In this document: in pieces, positions 27,201-36,209 of the stretch
Layout of the letters: each line of letters starts with the position of its first letter
Numbering within the stretch: the stretch's first letter is position 1
NCBI GenBank assembly: GCA_947258385.1
Contig: CAMYII010000075.1
Location: 1,960 to 50,382, forward strand
Length of the DNA: 48,423 nt
Direction of reading: 5' to 3'
Origin: Acidiferrobacterales bacterium
Lineage (GTDB): Bacteria; Pseudomonadota; Gammaproteobacteria; Acidiferrobacterales; SZUA-150
The notes under the pieces: model-generated
What the model was told of the DNA's origin: nothing
Seen by the model: the letters and a program-made list of their open reading frames with translations, nothing else
Database searches by the model: none
Made by a program: the position numbers and the translations under genes

Positions 27201-28727
27201 TTACTCGGCGGAAAGTTGCACAGCGGCTCCCAGGCCGCCCGTACGTCCTTCCTGCAGCTTGGCTTCGAGAATATCAAGGGTCAGCCTCCCAACCTCTTCG
27301 GATCTGCTGGTCTTCGCGTTGGCCTCAAGAAACGATTGCCCGATGACCCTGCCGAGGGTCGGCGGATTGTAGAGCAATTTCTTGATGGTAAATGGATTAT
27401 AGGACAGCGGATTGTAACCGGCGTTGAAATACCCTTCTTCGACTAAATTCTTCTCAAGCATGGTGCCCGATTGAATGGCCAGGAAAAAGATCCAGGGATG
27501 GACATACGCCTCTCCGAATATGTCATATACCTGCCTGCAGGTGCATATGGTCTCCAGTAACGTTTCGGGAGTCTCGCCCGGGGCATTCAGCGGCAGATAA
27601 AGCTTAATCACCTGATTGGTAAACCCGGCCTTCCTGATCGTGCGAAAGGCCTCCATCTGCTGGCTCAGCTTATAGTGCAGATTCAGATTGTCTATCATCG
27701 TCTGCGAGCCGGTAAAAGATAAATCAAAACTGCTTATACCCGACGCCAGCATCTTTTTTGCGAGTGAGTCATTAATGTTCTCGACCCGGAGAAAGCCCGA
27801 CCAGGACATCTCGAGTTTTGCGGCGATGATGCCGTCCAGGATCTCTTCGACCAGCGGCAGCGCGCGCTTATGGGAGATGAATTGGGAATCGGTGAAGAAA
27901 AACTTCTTCATGCCGTACCGTGTCACCAGCGTGGTCAGATCTTCAACGACCACCGAGGGTCGGCGGCTTCGCACCTTGCGGCCTTCGATCACGTTATAGA
28001 GGCAGAACGTGCAGCTATAGGGGCACCCCCGCTTGGTCTGAACGCCGATCTCCTCACCGACGAACCGGTAGAACTCCGGGAATATCTCCGTGATGTACGC
28101 AAAATCGGTGGGCGTGAATTCCTCCAGATTCACCGTTTCGCGACTGTAATGGCGGATGACTTTGCCGTGCCTGACGTAGATGACGGACTCATTATCCAGG
28201 GGTCTGTCCTCAAGAACCTTGAGCATCGCCGTCTCGCCTTCGCCCGTGATCCCGATGACGCCCTCGGGAAGCTGGCGAATGAGCTGATCCGGAAAGCAGC
28301 TGAATGCGGTGCCGCCGACAATGATCTGCGCGCCGGGTCTGGTCTTTCCGGCAAGGCGAATGTACGACTTGTTTTTATAGAGCTGATAGACGAAGTCCAC
28401 GACCAACTGGCCGGCGCTATAAATGGAAGACAACTTGTCTGCGAACCTGTTCGAGTAATCGAACTTAAGCACGGCGTCCAGCGCGTTGGTGCCATCGTGG
28501 GGACTGAAGGTCTGGATGTTGCGCCACGAGAAGGCGATCACGTCCGGACGATACTGCGCGATGGCCTCTCTCAGGTAGGCGCCGCGTTTCGAGGGAGGCA
28601 CGAGCGAGAGCTCGATAATCCGCTGTTTGATCCCCGGGTTGTGCTTGTGCACATAGTCGGCGAGACTGACCAGTCCGCCCGGATAGATCTTCCAGCAGGG
28701 TAAACGAACGTATAACACTGATTTCAT
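27201..28727 (-). CDS. B12-binding-domain radical SAM enzyme
   Basis: 508 residues. The N-terminal about 190 residues form a cobalamin-binding-type Rossmann domain (PGGLVSLADYVHKHNPGIKQ, PDVIAFSWRN, IIVGGTAFSCFPDQL). The radical SAM core carries the iron-sulfur motif RGCPYSCTFCLYN (Cys235, Cys239, Cys242). The C-terminal part contains HPWIFFLAIQSGT. The ATG at 28727 has GGAG 9 nt upstream; upstream in-frame codons look non-coding. Members methylate or rearrange unactivated carbons, or build ring systems; the substrate is not evident. A perfect FNR-type box lies 278 nt upstream at 29005, consistent with expression at low oxygen. Confidence 0.87.
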   Translation of the reverse strand: MKSVLYVRLPCWKIYPGGLVSLADYVHKHNPGIKQRIIELSLVPPSKRGAYLREAIAQYRPDVIAFSWRNIQTFSPHDGTNALDAVLKFDYSNRFADKLSSIYSAGQLVVDFVYQLYKNKSYIRLAGKTRPGAQIIVGGTAFSCFPDQLIRQLPEGVIGITGEGETAMLKVLEDRPLDNESVIYVRHGKVIRHYSRETVNLEEFTPTDFAYITEIFPEFYRFVGEEIGVQTKRGCPYSCTFCLYNVIEGRKVRSRRPSVVVEDLTTLVTRYGMKKFFFTDSQFISHKRALPLVEEILDGIIAAKLEMSWSGFLRVENINDSLAKKMLASGISSFDLSFTGSQTMIDNLNLHYKLSQQMEAFRTIRKAGFTNQVIKLYLPLNAPGETPETLLETICTCRQVYDIFGEAYVHPWIFFLAIQSGTMLEKNLVEEGYFNAGYNPLSYNPFTIKKLLYNPPTLGRVIGQSFLEANAKTSRSEEVGRLTLDILEAKLQEGRTGGLGAAVQLSAE

Positions 28728-29329
28728 AGAACCAACTCCAGAAAACGTTCCGGGTTTCGTTGTCGGCGGCGCCAGCCGCATCACGCGACGCCGCGCCGGC
28801 ATCCGATTGCACAGCCGTACCCCAGCGGTGAACGGAAACAACTCCAATGTCGCCCGCCCGCGGCGATGTACCGCTCCTGCTGCCCGTGCCCGAAACCCGA
28901 CGGCTCGCGCTGTCATATGGTCCCTGGCGGCGGCGCGATGATCGGGCGGGCGCTGATCCAGGGTAGGGTCATACTAAAAATAGACCACTGCGCTACAGTA
29001 TTCCTTGATAAGGATCAACTTATAAACCTGATTGCCGGTAAAATCGGGGGTCTGGCCTGCGTCCGACCCTGGTTACCGGCGCGGAACCACAATACCGGCG
29101 CGTTCCCGCGCGCCGCGGCCGCAAAACCCCCGGGCGAACGGGCAACGCCAGCTTGTGCAGGGGGTCCCACCGGCCGGTTGCGGGACCGGAGGCGCCTAAG
29201 TGTCTAAGCTATGTAAGCGTTTTCTTATATACTGAAATAACCCTGCAGCCAAGGGCCGGCCGGCCTGCCCGGGCAGGCTGGGGGTCAGCCGGCCCCCGGC
29301 CTCATTGCGAGCCTTCGGAGAGCGACGCC
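28728..29329. other. Divergent intergenic region between the radical SAM and TDT genes
   Basis: About 600 nt without a recognisable gene. The central part near 28970-29045 is AT-rich and contains a perfect FNR-type palindrome; the outer parts are GC-rich. It should hold the promoters of both divergent genes. Frames that stay open here have no ribosome-binding site or recognisable domain. Confidence 0.6.
29005..29018. promoter_or_regulatory. FNR/ANR-type binding site
   Basis: TTGATAAGGATCAA matches the FNR consensus TTGAT-N4-ATCAA at all ten specified bases. For a class II promoter on the minus strand, the expected -10 position (28982-28977) reads TATTTT; on the plus strand TAAAAT at 29039-29044 is about 2 bp from the expected place. 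It could serve the radical SAM gene (minus), the TDT transporter (plus), or both. Confidence 0.65.
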
Positions 29330-30295
29330 ATGAACGAACACCCCACAGTCAGACTCAAGAACTTTCCTGTCTCGTTTTTTTCGATGGTCATGGGGCTGTC
29401 CGGCCTGACCATCGCCTGGGATAAAGCGCAAGCGACGCTGCAGCTGCCGTTCTCGATCAGCGGTTTCCTGTTGCTGCTCACCGGCGCGGTATTCATCCTG
29501 CTCTCGCTTTTTTATCTGACGAAGCTGGCCCGATACCCGCAAGCGGTGGCCGAGGAGGTGCGCCATCCCGTCAAGCTCAGCTTCTTCGCCACGGTTTCCG
29601 TCAGCCTGATCCTGCTGAGTATCTGCTCGGTCCACGCCGTTCCTGTGCTGTCCAAGGGGCTGTGGATCACCGGCGCGCTTGCGCAGATGCTGTTCACGCT
29701 GTACATCATGGGCGCGTGGATCCACCACGAAAACTTCGAGATCCATCACATGAATCCCGCCTGGTTCATCCCTGTGGTCGGCAACATACTGGTGCCGATC
29801 GCCGGGGTGGCGCACGGCTTTACCGAGATCTCCTGGTTTTTCTTCAGCATTGGCCTGTTTTTCGGGCTGGTGCTGCTGACCATTATCTTCTATCGCATCA
29901 TCTTCCATCAGCCGCTGCCGGCCCGGCTGCTGCCGACCCTGTTTATCTTCATCGCCCCGCCTGCAGTCGGTTTCCTGGCCTATGTCAATCTGACCGGGGT
30001 GCTGGATGCCTTCGCCCGCGTGCTCTACCACACGGGCCTGTTCCTCACCCTGCTGTTGTTGACTCAATTCCAGCGCTTCGCGCGGCTGAAATTTTTTCTC
30101 TCGTGGTGGGCCTACTCGTTTCCCCTCGCGGCCATCACCGTGGCCACTCTGCTGATGTACGAGCGCAGCGGCATCGGCGCTTACCAGGTACTGAGCCTGA
30201 TACTGCTGGGGCTGGTCTCGGTGGTCGCACTCATGCTCGTGGTCAGGACGGCAATGGCCGTGGGTCGCGACGAGATCTGCGTTGAGGAAGCTTAG
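29330..30295 (+). CDS. SLAC1/TDT family anion or dicarboxylate transporter (TehA-like)
   Basis: 321 residues with about ten hydrophobic segments. The TDT/SLAC1 hallmarks are NFPVSFFSMVMGLSGLTIAW at the N-terminus, NPAWFIPVVGNILVPIAG in the middle, and FIFIAPPAVGFLAYVNLTG. The fold forms a ten-helix channel; relatives carry anions, C4-dicarboxylates or sulfite (yeast Ssu1) or mediate tellurite tolerance. The ATG at 29330 has GGAG about 9 nt upstream. It converges with the HAD gene (24 nt between stops). Given the DsrC-like genes nearby, a sulfur-anion role is conceivable, but this is inference. Confidence 0.88.
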   Translation: MNEHPTVRLKNFPVSFFSMVMGLSGLTIAWDKAQATLQLPFSISGFLLLLTGAVFILLSLFYLTKLARYPQAVAEEVRHPVKLSFFATVSVSLILLSICSVHAVPVLSKGLWITGALAQMLFTLYIMGAWIHHENFEIHHMNPAWFIPVVGNILVPIAGVAHGFTEISWFFFSIGLFFGLVLLTIIFYRIIFHQPLPARLLPTLFIFIAPPAVGFLAYVNLTGVLDAFARVLYHTGLFLTLLLLTQFQRFARLKFFLSWWAYSFPLAAITVATLLMYERSGIGAYQVLSLILLGLVSVVALMLVVRTAMAVGRDEICVEEA

Positions 30296-30319
30296 CCACC
30301 ACCGGCCGGGGCAGATTGG

Positions 30320-31186
30320 TTATCGCGCTTGCGCCGGCGTCACGGCGGTCCGCAGCCACTCGCGTGTTTCGGGCAGAAAATGGGCCAGGCCTTCCAGCAC
30401 CCCGGCGGCGTAATTGCCGTTCATGCCGAGGAACCCCCCCTCGGCGATAAAAAGCCTATCGGCCGCCCCTTTGGCCGCCAGCGTATCGAGCGCCTCGCGC
30501 AGCACCTCCGGATGGGCGTTGCGCACCAGTATGGCCTGCAAACCGCTTGTCAGCGCCGGCAGATCATTACCGCTGTCACCGGCAAACACCGTGCGTGCCT
30601 CCGGAAACCCTTTACGCTCCATCAAGAAACGCACGGCGTGCAGCTTCGTGGCGCCGGCAGGCAGCACGTCCAGTAAGCCGACGTCGGCCGCCTCATCCAC
30701 ACTCCAGATGAGGCTCGCCCTTACCCCCAGCGCGCCAAGCCGTTGCTCCATCTGCGGCAGCAAGGCCGTACGATCCATGTCGGCCGGCGTGTAGTAACTC
30801 AGCTTGAACCTGCCCTGTTTTTCCGCCTCCTGCAGCACGAGGTCGTTCACGTCGGCAAACAAGGCGGCGAGCTCGTCGTGTGAGCGGCCACGCCAGTCCG
30901 GGGCGATCTCCTCGGCCCAGGCCGGCCAGGGCCGCCAGGCGCCATCGCGGATCTCATAGATCGTGGTGCCGACGTCACCGATGGCGTAATCGGGTACGGG
31001 AATGGTGTATTCCGCAATCGCCTGCTTCAGCAGCGCCTCATGGCGACCGCTGACATAGGCGAGCGTGACCTCCGGCCGGGCGGCCAGCGCACGCAGCAGC
31101 GGGCGCGCCTGCGGGGATTCCGGCTGCCGCCCATTGGGCAGGATGGTGCGGTCCAGGTCGCTACACAGCAGGACAGGCTGGCCCAT
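30320..31186 (-). CDS. HAD-superfamily phosphatase, sucrose-phosphatase-like (Cof/IIB type)
   Basis: 288 residues. Motif I LLCSDLDRTILP provides the nucleophile Asp10 and general acid Asp12; motif II is AYVSGRHEALL; Lys of motif III is in GATKLHAVRFLMER; motif IV is VFAGDSGNDLPALT. This layout with a C2b cap matches sucrose-6-phosphate phosphatase and related mannosyl/glucosyl-3-phosphoglycerate phosphatases. It is a cytoplasmic enzyme that probably dephosphorylates a sugar phosphate, perhaps for compatible solutes. No partner synthase is adjacent. The ATG at 31186 (GAGGGG 7 nt upstream) is preferred over the preceding TTG. Confidence 0.88.
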   Translation of the reverse strand: MGQPVLLCSDLDRTILPNGRQPESPQARPLLRALAARPEVTLAYVSGRHEALLKQAIAEYTIPVPDYAIGDVGTTIYEIRDGAWRPWPAWAEEIAPDWRGRSHDELAALFADVNDLVLQEAEKQGRFKLSYYTPADMDRTALLPQMEQRLGALGVRASLIWSVDEAADVGLLDVLPAGATKLHAVRFLMERKGFPEARTVFAGDSGNDLPALTSGLQAILVRNAHPEVLREALDTLAAKGAADRLFIAEGGFLGMNGNYAAGVLEGLAHFLPETREWLRTAVTPAQAR

Positions 31187-31292
31187 CAAACGCCCCTCAC
31201 CGTTTCACGGCCCGGCCACCGCGCAAGCCGGGCCAAACGGCGCGTAAAAAGGTTTAAGCTTTGCACCGCCCCGGCAGGCCTCCAGGGTGCCC

Positions 31293-31658
31293 TTACTGAA
31301 CGGACCCGAACGACGGATCCGTGCTGTCCGGCGGCACCGGAATACCGGCGATGCGGCAACCCTGGGAGACCGGGCCCTTGGGAAACAGATCATACAGGTA
31401 CTTGCGCCCGCCCTTCTCCGCGAACTCCCTGTCCAGCGCCTCGGAGAGTCTGCGCGCGTGCCGGGTCTCACCGCGCTCGAGATAATGGTTTCTGAGGAAA
31501 CGCACGACCTCCCAGTGTTCCACCGTGAGCTCGATATTCTCTTTTGCGGCCAGCGACGCGGCGATGGTCTCGTTCCACTCATCCAGCACGGCCACACGGG
31601 CCTGTATCTCCGGATCAGCCGATCCCTCACTGCCGATATATTTGTTGATGTCAGCCAT
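31293..31658 (-). CDS. DsrC-family protein retaining only CysB, with C-terminal extension
   Basis: 121 residues. DsrC features are VLDEWNETIAASLAAKENIE, LTVEHWEVVRFLRNHYLERG and KYLYDLFPKGP. It has the extended loop before YLYDLF (LDREFAEKGGRK) that distinguishes DsrC from TusE. The C-terminal arm reads GPVSQGCRIAGIPVPPDS: Cys101 corresponds to CysB, but the penultimate CysA position is Ser112, the KPTGCV ending is gone, and nine extra residues follow. Canonical DsrC trisulfide chemistry needs both cysteines and TusE uses CysA, so this variant must work differently or regulate. The start has AAGGAGGAGG. The CMD protein gene lies 140 nt upstream on the same strand. Confidence 0.88.
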   Translation of the reverse strand: MADINKYIGSEGSADPEIQARVAVLDEWNETIAASLAAKENIELTVEHWEVVRFLRNHYLERGETRHARRLSEALDREFAEKGGRKYLYDLFPKGPVSQGCRIAGIPVPPDSTDPSFGSVQ

Positions 31659-31798
31659 GTTGTTCCTCCTCCTTGCAAGCCAGGCACCTGGCCGGCACGC
31701 GACCGCGTGCCGCCGCCATGTGCTGCTTCGGATCCATATATAATCGCGCCATCACAACGGGCAAGTTCGGTCGCGCGCGCGGACATTACGATACGCCG

Positions 31799-32101
31799 TT
31801 AACCCTCGAGATACTTCTTTGCCGCCGCAAAGCCGGCCAGCACCGCCGGGAACCCGGCCAGCCCGGTGGCAAGCAAAATGGCATGATAGATTTCCTCGGG
31901 CCTTGCGCCCGCCTTTTTGGCCTGGGAGACGTGCGCCACCAGCCCGCCTTCGTGCTCCAGGGCCACCGAAATACCGGCCTTGATCAGCTCCGCGGTCTTG
32001 GCATCCAGCGGACCGGCCTTGTCACAGGCCCGCTTCAATTGCTCATATGAGCTCCAGGCATCGGGAAATGCTTTCTTGAAGTTCTCCAGCGTCTTTGGCA
32101 T
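31799..32101 (-). CDS. Carboxymuconolactone decarboxylase (CMD) family protein without CxxC
   Basis: 100 residues. The ATG at 32101 has GAGGAG 7 nt upstream. The helical AhpD/CMD core is visible: LDAKTAELIKAGISVALEHE, GGLVAHVSQAKKAGARPEEI, YHAILLATGLAGFPAVLAGF. The redox CxxC pair of AhpD is absent, so peroxidase-like activity is unlikely; the conserved His (LVAHVSQA) remains. CMD proteins of this non-redox type are of unknown function. Its position upstream of the DsrC-like gene on the same strand suggests a shared sulfur-related or stress role. Confidence 0.87.
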   Translation of the reverse strand: MPKTLENFKKAFPDAWSSYEQLKRACDKAGPLDAKTAELIKAGISVALEHEGGLVAHVSQAKKAGARPEEIYHAILLATGLAGFPAVLAGFAAAKKYLEG

Positions 32102-32308
32102 GAGCGGCTCCTCGTTATCCGTTGTTTGATCGACGACGACGTGATGGCCGGCGGTATCGCGGGCCGGATCGTGCTTATCATACTCCCATCCCGGGAACCG
32201 GAGTATAAAACCGTGGGCGGGCAGGGTTCGGTGCAAAGTCTCATCTTTTTCTGGTATATGATGGTCCCACTCAACTTTTGCCATGAAGATTTCAACGCAT
32301 TACACACC

Positions 32309-32581
32309 ATGACCATGGATCTGACCATATTGGACCGCGTGGTCGCCCTCATTGAATCGGACCCGCGCGCCGGCCAGGCCCTGCTGCTCTACGGGCTGGT
32401 GAGCACACTGGATACCGAGAAGGGCGGCTGTCTGTATAGGCTGACAAAGCTGAGCGACATGACGGCGGATAACCGCCGGCTGGCCTATGGCCTGATGGAG
32501 CTCGCGGCATGCGGCGGCACCGGCGGCCCGCCATGGCAGGCCGCCGTGGCCCGCATTGAAGGCGCCATTCGCGGGGGCTGA
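32309..32581 (+). CDS. Small hypothetical protein, 90 aa
   Basis: Not a family I recognise. It starts MTMDLTILDRVVALIESDPR (a second ATG lies at 32315), is predicted to be mainly helical, and has two cysteines (GGCLYRL and AACGGTGG). It has no signal peptide. It ends 6 nt before the TTG start of the DUF2797 gene, so the two are probably translated from one transcript. It is divergent from the CMD gene, with 207 nt between starts. Confidence 0.6.
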   Translation: MTMDLTILDRVVALIESDPRAGQALLLYGLVSTLDTEKGGCLYRLTKLSDMTADNRRLAYGLMELAACGGTGGPPWQAAVARIEGAIRGG

Positions 32582-32587
32582 GCACTT

Positions 32588-33412
32588 TTGACCGCCACGG
32601 GCCCGTTACGCAAAATGGTGGCCGCGCCACAGTCGCCGGTGGCCTACAGGCTGCCACTGGGCGAGGCGCTGCTCCCGCTGAGCGCCCTGCTTGGCAAGTC
32701 CCTCATGCTCAGCTACACGGGTGCGATCCATTGCATTGCCTGCGGGCGCAAGACCAGCAAAAGCTTCAACCAGGGGTATTGTTATCCCTGCCTGCGGCGC
32801 CTGGCGCGATGTGACAGCTGCATCATCAAACCGGAGCAGTGTCATTTTCACGCCGGCACCTGCCGCGAGCCCGAGTGGGCGCAGACCCATTGCATGCAGA
32901 CCCACATTGTCTATCTGGCGAACTCCTCGGGCGTCAAGGTCGGCGTTACGCGGCAAACGCAGATTCCGACGCGCTGGATTGACCAGGGCGCGACGCAGGC
33001 GCTGGCGGTCTTTCAGGTCAAAGACCGCTATGTCGCCGGACTGCTGGAGGTTGCGCTGAAAAACCACGTCGGTGACAAGACGAACTGGCGAGCGATGCTC
33101 AAAGGCAAACCCGAGCGCGCCGACCTGGCCGCCCGGCGCGAGGCGCTGCGCACGGAGTGTGGAAACGAAATCAGCGAACTGGAAACGCGATTTGGGGAAG
33201 GCGCGGTGCGCTATCTTGCGGATGGGGAACAGATCGATATCGTGTATCCGGTGGACCGCTATCCGGGCACAGTGCGCGCGCTTAGTTTTGACAAGACCCC
33301 GCAGATCACAGGGACGCTCTTGGGCATCAAAGGCCAGTACCTCATTTTAGACACCGGCGCGCTCAATGTCCGTAAATTCGCCGGCTATGAGGTGGGGGTT
33401 ACCGCCGGCTGA
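32588..33412 (+). CDS. DUF2797 family zinc-ribbon-like protein
   Basis: 274 residues. The DUF2797 signature is CIACGRKTSKSFNQGYCYPC followed by CDSCIIKPEQCHF and GTCREPEW, giving eight cysteines plus histidines that probably bind zinc. Then come LANSSGVKVGVTRQTQIPTR and WIDQGATQAL, a GIY-YIG-like segment (KVGVTRxxQxPTRWIDQGA). The function is unknown. The start is a TTG at 32588: this retains the conserved TGPLRKM opening, whereas the first ATG (32615) would remove it. Confidence 0.87.
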   Translation: MTATGPLRKMVAAPQSPVAYRLPLGEALLPLSALLGKSLMLSYTGAIHCIACGRKTSKSFNQGYCYPCLRRLARCDSCIIKPEQCHFHAGTCREPEWAQTHCMQTHIVYLANSSGVKVGVTRQTQIPTRWIDQGATQALAVFQVKDRYVAGLLEVALKNHVGDKTNWRAMLKGKPERADLAARREALRTECGNEISELETRFGEGAVRYLADGEQIDIVYPVDRYPGTVRALSFDKTPQITGTLLGIKGQYLILDTGALNVRKFAGYEVGVTAG

Positions 33413-33481
33413 CCCCGTCCGCTGCGGTACAAAATAGGATAAACTATGCGTTCGCACCCAAACGATTGACCAACCGTCACC

Positions 33482-34720
33482 ATGTCCCATCGCACTGCCT
33501 TCGCCCGACGCCACGAGACGGTACCCGTCCAGGTGGGACAGATCACCATCGGTGGCGACGCCCCCGTCGTCGTGCAGTCCATGACCAATACCGATACCGC
33601 CGATATCGGGCAGACGGTTACGCAGGTCGCCGCGCTGGCGGCGGCCGGCTCGGAGCTGGTGCGGGTGACGGTCAACAATGAAGCGGCCGCCCGTGCCGTG
33701 CCGCGTATCCGCGAACGGCTCAACGCCATGGGGTGCGATGTGCCGCTGGTGGGGGATTTTCACTTCAACGGCCATAAGCTGCTCGGCAGGCAGCCGGGCT
33801 GCGCTGCGGCCCTGGGCAAATACCGCATCAATCCCGGGAACGTCGGCCGCGGCGAGAAACGCGATGATCAGTTCGCGCGCATGATCGAAATCGCCTGTGA
33901 GCACGACAAGCCGGTGCGCATCGGCGTCAACTGGGGCAGTCTCGACCAGGAACTGCTGGCGCGCAGGCTGGATGACAACGCCAGGCTGGGATCACCGAAA
34001 TCCCTGCCTGAGGTCACCCACGATGCCCTGATCGAGTCCGCGCTCGGCAGCGCCCGGCGCGCCGAGGAGCTGGGCCTGCCCCACGACCGGATCATACTCT
34101 CGTGCAAGATGAGCGGGGTGCAGGACCTGATCGCGGTCTACCGCGACCTCGCCTCCCGCTGTGACCACCCGCTGCATCTGGGCTTGACCGAGGCCGGCAT
34201 GGGCAGCAAAGGCATCGTTGCGTCCACCGCGGCCTTGAGCATATTGCTGCAGGAAGGCATCGGCGACACCATCCGCATCTCGCTGACACCCGAACCCGGC
34301 GGGGACCGCACCCAGGAAGTGATCGTCGCCCAGCAGATCCTGCAAACCATGGGCCTGCGCTCGTTCACCCCCATGGTCGTCGCCTGTCCCGGCTGCGGGC
34401 GCACGACCAGCAGTTACTTTCAGCAGCTGGCCGATGATATCCAGCGTCATCTTCGCGAGCGTATGCCGGAATGGCGCAGGCGCTACCAGGGCGTTGAGAC
34501 CATGACGGTGGCGGTGATGGGCTGCGTGGTCAACGGCCCGGGCGAGAGCAAACATGCCAACATCGGTATCAGCCTGCCGGGCACCGGGGAACAAGCGGTG
34601 GCGCCGGTCTATATCGATGGCGAGAAAAGCCTCACGCTGCGCGGCGAACATATCGCTGAAGACTTCCAGCGCCTGGTCGATGAATATGTCGATACGCATT
34701 ATGGATCGAAAATCGCCTGA
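33482..34720 (+). CDS. ispG: 4-hydroxy-3-methylbut-2-en-1-yl diphosphate synthase
   Basis: 412 residues, also known as GcpE. It converts 2-C-methyl-D-erythritol 2,4-cyclodiphosphate to HMBPP in the MEP isoprenoid pathway, using a 4Fe-4S cluster and a ferredoxin or flavodoxin. The N-terminal TIM barrel has [11 protein letters not shown] and [12 protein letters not shown]. The C-terminal cluster domain has the cysteines [11 protein letters not shown] (Cys302, Cys305) and [11 protein letters not shown] (Cys348). The length suits the gammaproteobacterial form. An intrinsic terminator candidate follows 38 nt after the stop. Confidence 0.96.
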   Translation: MSHRTAFARRHETVPVQVGQITIGGDAPVVVQSMTNTDTADIGQTVTQVAALAAAGSELVRVTVNNEAAARAVPRIRERLNAMGCDVPLVGDFHFNGHKLLGRQPGCAAALGKYRINPGNVGRGEKRDDQFARMIEIACEHDKPVRIGVNWGSLDQELLARRLDDNARLGSPKSLPEVTHDALIESALGSARRAEELGLPHDRIILSCKMSGVQDLIAVYRDLASRCDHPLHLGLTEAGMGSKGIVASTAALSILLQEGIGDTIRISLTPEPGGDRTQEVIVAQQILQTMGLRSFTPMVVACPGCGRTTSSYFQQLADDIQRHLRERMPEWRRRYQGVETMTVAVMGCVVNGPGESKHANIGISLPGTGEQAVAPVYIDGEKSLTLRGEHIAEDFQRLVDEYVDTHYGSKIA

Positions 34721-34758
34721 GCTGCCGGTGCGGGGACCGGCGGGCATGCAGTAACGTG

Positions 34759-34784
34759 CAGCGCGGATACGCGTTGTGTTTTTT
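34759..34784 (+). terminator. Intrinsic terminator candidate after ispG
   Basis: A 7-bp stem with one G.T pair, CAGCGCG/CGCGTTG, with the tetraloop GATA, followed by TGTTTTTT. It lies 38 nt after the ispG stop and 68 nt before the YtoQ start. Confidence 0.55.
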
Positions 34785-34851
34785 GGTTTCGCGGGGCAAG
34801 GTATGCTTTTTTTGATATCCACGTAAAGTGCCGCAACAGAGGAGACAGTCG

Positions 34852-35298
34852 ATGCTGACCAGAACGGTTTATTTATCCGGTGAAATACACAGCGACTGGC
34901 GGGAGAAAATTGCCGCCGGCTGCCGCGAGGCCGGCCTCGCGGTCACGCTGTTATCACCGGTGACCGATCACGCACAGAGCGACGACTGCGGCGCCGCGAT
35001 CCTGGGCGAGGAAGACACCGCTTTCTGGCGCGACCACAAGGGGGCAAAGATCAACGCCATCCGTACCCGCTCGTTCATCGAGAAATCGGATATTGTGGTC
35101 GTACGTTTCGGGGATAAGTACAGACAATGGAACGCGGCCTTTGACGCGGGTTACGCCGCGGCGCTGGGCAAACCGATTATTACGCTGCATGAACCGGCAT
35201 TGACCCATGCGCTCAAAGAGGTGGATGCCGCCGCACTGGCGGTGGCCGAAACCCCGGAGCAGGTCGTCGAGATCCTGAGATATACCGGCGCGGACTGA
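34852..35298 (+). CDS. YtoQ family protein
   Basis: 148 residues. It opens MLTRTVYLSGEIHSDWREKI, the YtoQ family start, and contains VTLLSPVTDHAQSDDCG, FWRDHKGAKINAIRTRSFIE and VVVRFGDKYRQWNAAFDAGY. This is a nucleoside 2-deoxyribosyltransferase-like Rossmann fold of undetermined activity. The ATG at 34852 has GAGGAG 8 nt upstream; an upstream in-frame ATG at 34828 lacks one. Confidence 0.87.
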   Translation: MLTRTVYLSGEIHSDWREKIAAGCREAGLAVTLLSPVTDHAQSDDCGAAILGEEDTAFWRDHKGAKINAIRTRSFIEKSDIVVVRFGDKYRQWNAAFDAGYAAALGKPIITLHEPALTHALKEVDAAALAVAETPEQVVEILRYTGAD

Positions 35299-35721
35299 GC
35301 CGGATCACATCGCAGACAACTCTCGATGAGCCGATTCGCGGGCAGCGCACCAATAATTGACAGGCAATCTTACGACAGGCAATGATCATTAAAGAACTGA
35401 TAGACATGATGATGGGAAAGCGTTTTATCCCCGGGGAGCAAAAACCGGCGGTATACAACATCCCCGCCGGCGATAAGACTCCCAATACGAATGCGAAGCT
35501 CTCGCCCTGGAAGTACGGCTCGGGTGCCTACCGGGAAAGACTCAATCTCCCTCCCATTACGCGATACGTGACAAGCGCGCCGACAGGCAGCGGCGATACC
35601 AGCCAGTGGCCGGCGAGTCGCACAATGCCCAACCGCCCGCCTAGACCGCATCAATAAGCATCGCTGCCGTGTGAGGCGGCGTCGGTGCAACTGCGCGGGG
35701 CGCCAGAAGATCGCACCGCTG
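35299..35721. other. Intergenic region after ytoQ-like gene
   Basis: About 420 nt between two genes that converge on it. A 91-codon frame at 35382-35657 (plus) starts MIIKELIDMMMGKRFIPGEQ but has no ribosome-binding site and a low-complexity end, so I do not call it a gene. No hairpin with a T-tract or repeat copy was seen. Confidence 0.45.
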
Positions 35722-36192
35722 TCATCGCTGGTAAGTGCCTACCAACTCCGCCTGCCCGAGAACATGGCCCTGCATCGCCGCCTCCAGGCGGGCCTTGGTC
35801 GGCGTGTCCAGCTCAGGCAGCACGGCATCCAGAGCGTAGAGTTTATGGAAATACCGGTGCCGGCCAATGGGCGGACAGGGGCCGCCGTAGCCGCTGCGCT
35901 GCCAGTCGTTGAGGCCTTGCTGCGTGCCGGCCGGCAGGTCATCGGCGGCGACACCTTCCGGCACGCCACCGGCATCGGGCGGTATGTTGTACAGCACCCA
36001 GTGCACATAGGTCATCTTCGGTGCGGCCGGGTCCGGCGCATCCGGGTCATCGACGATCAGCACGAGACTTCGTGTGCCTTGCGGCAGACCCGACCAGGAC
36101 AGCGCGGGCGAGCAATCCTCGCCGTCACAAGTGTGGCGCACCGGGATCTCGCCATTGTGGTTGAACGCGGGAGAGGTGATGGTGAAACCCAT
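35722..36192 (-). CDS. YbhB/YbcL (PEBP, Raf kinase inhibitor-like) family protein
   Basis: 156 residues. The family blocks are PAFNHNGEIPVRHTCDGEDC, SPALSWSGLPQGTRSLVLIV, DDPDAP, VHWVLYNIPPDA, YGGPCPPIGRHRYFHKLYAL (the DPDAP and GPCPPxGxHRYxF anion-pocket motifs). The bacterial role is unknown; the fold binds phosphate-like or lipid ligands. No signal peptide, so cytoplasmic. The ATG at 36192 has GGAGG 7 nt upstream. A copy of the dispersed repeat lies directly upstream. Confidence 0.93.
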   Translation of the reverse strand: MGFTITSPAFNHNGEIPVRHTCDGEDCSPALSWSGLPQGTRSLVLIVDDPDAPDPAAPKMTYVHWVLYNIPPDAGGVPEGVAADDLPAGTQQGLNDWQRSGYGGPCPPIGRHRYFHKLYALDAVLPELDTPTKARLEAAMQGHVLGQAELVGTYQR

Positions 36193-36209
36193 AGCATTGC
36201 CTCCGTTGG

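Noticed and set aside
35382-35657. 91-codon frame between ytoQ-like and ybhB-like genes
   Set aside because: No ribosome-binding site, low-complexity C-terminus, and an equally long frame on the opposite strand; not enough support for a gene.
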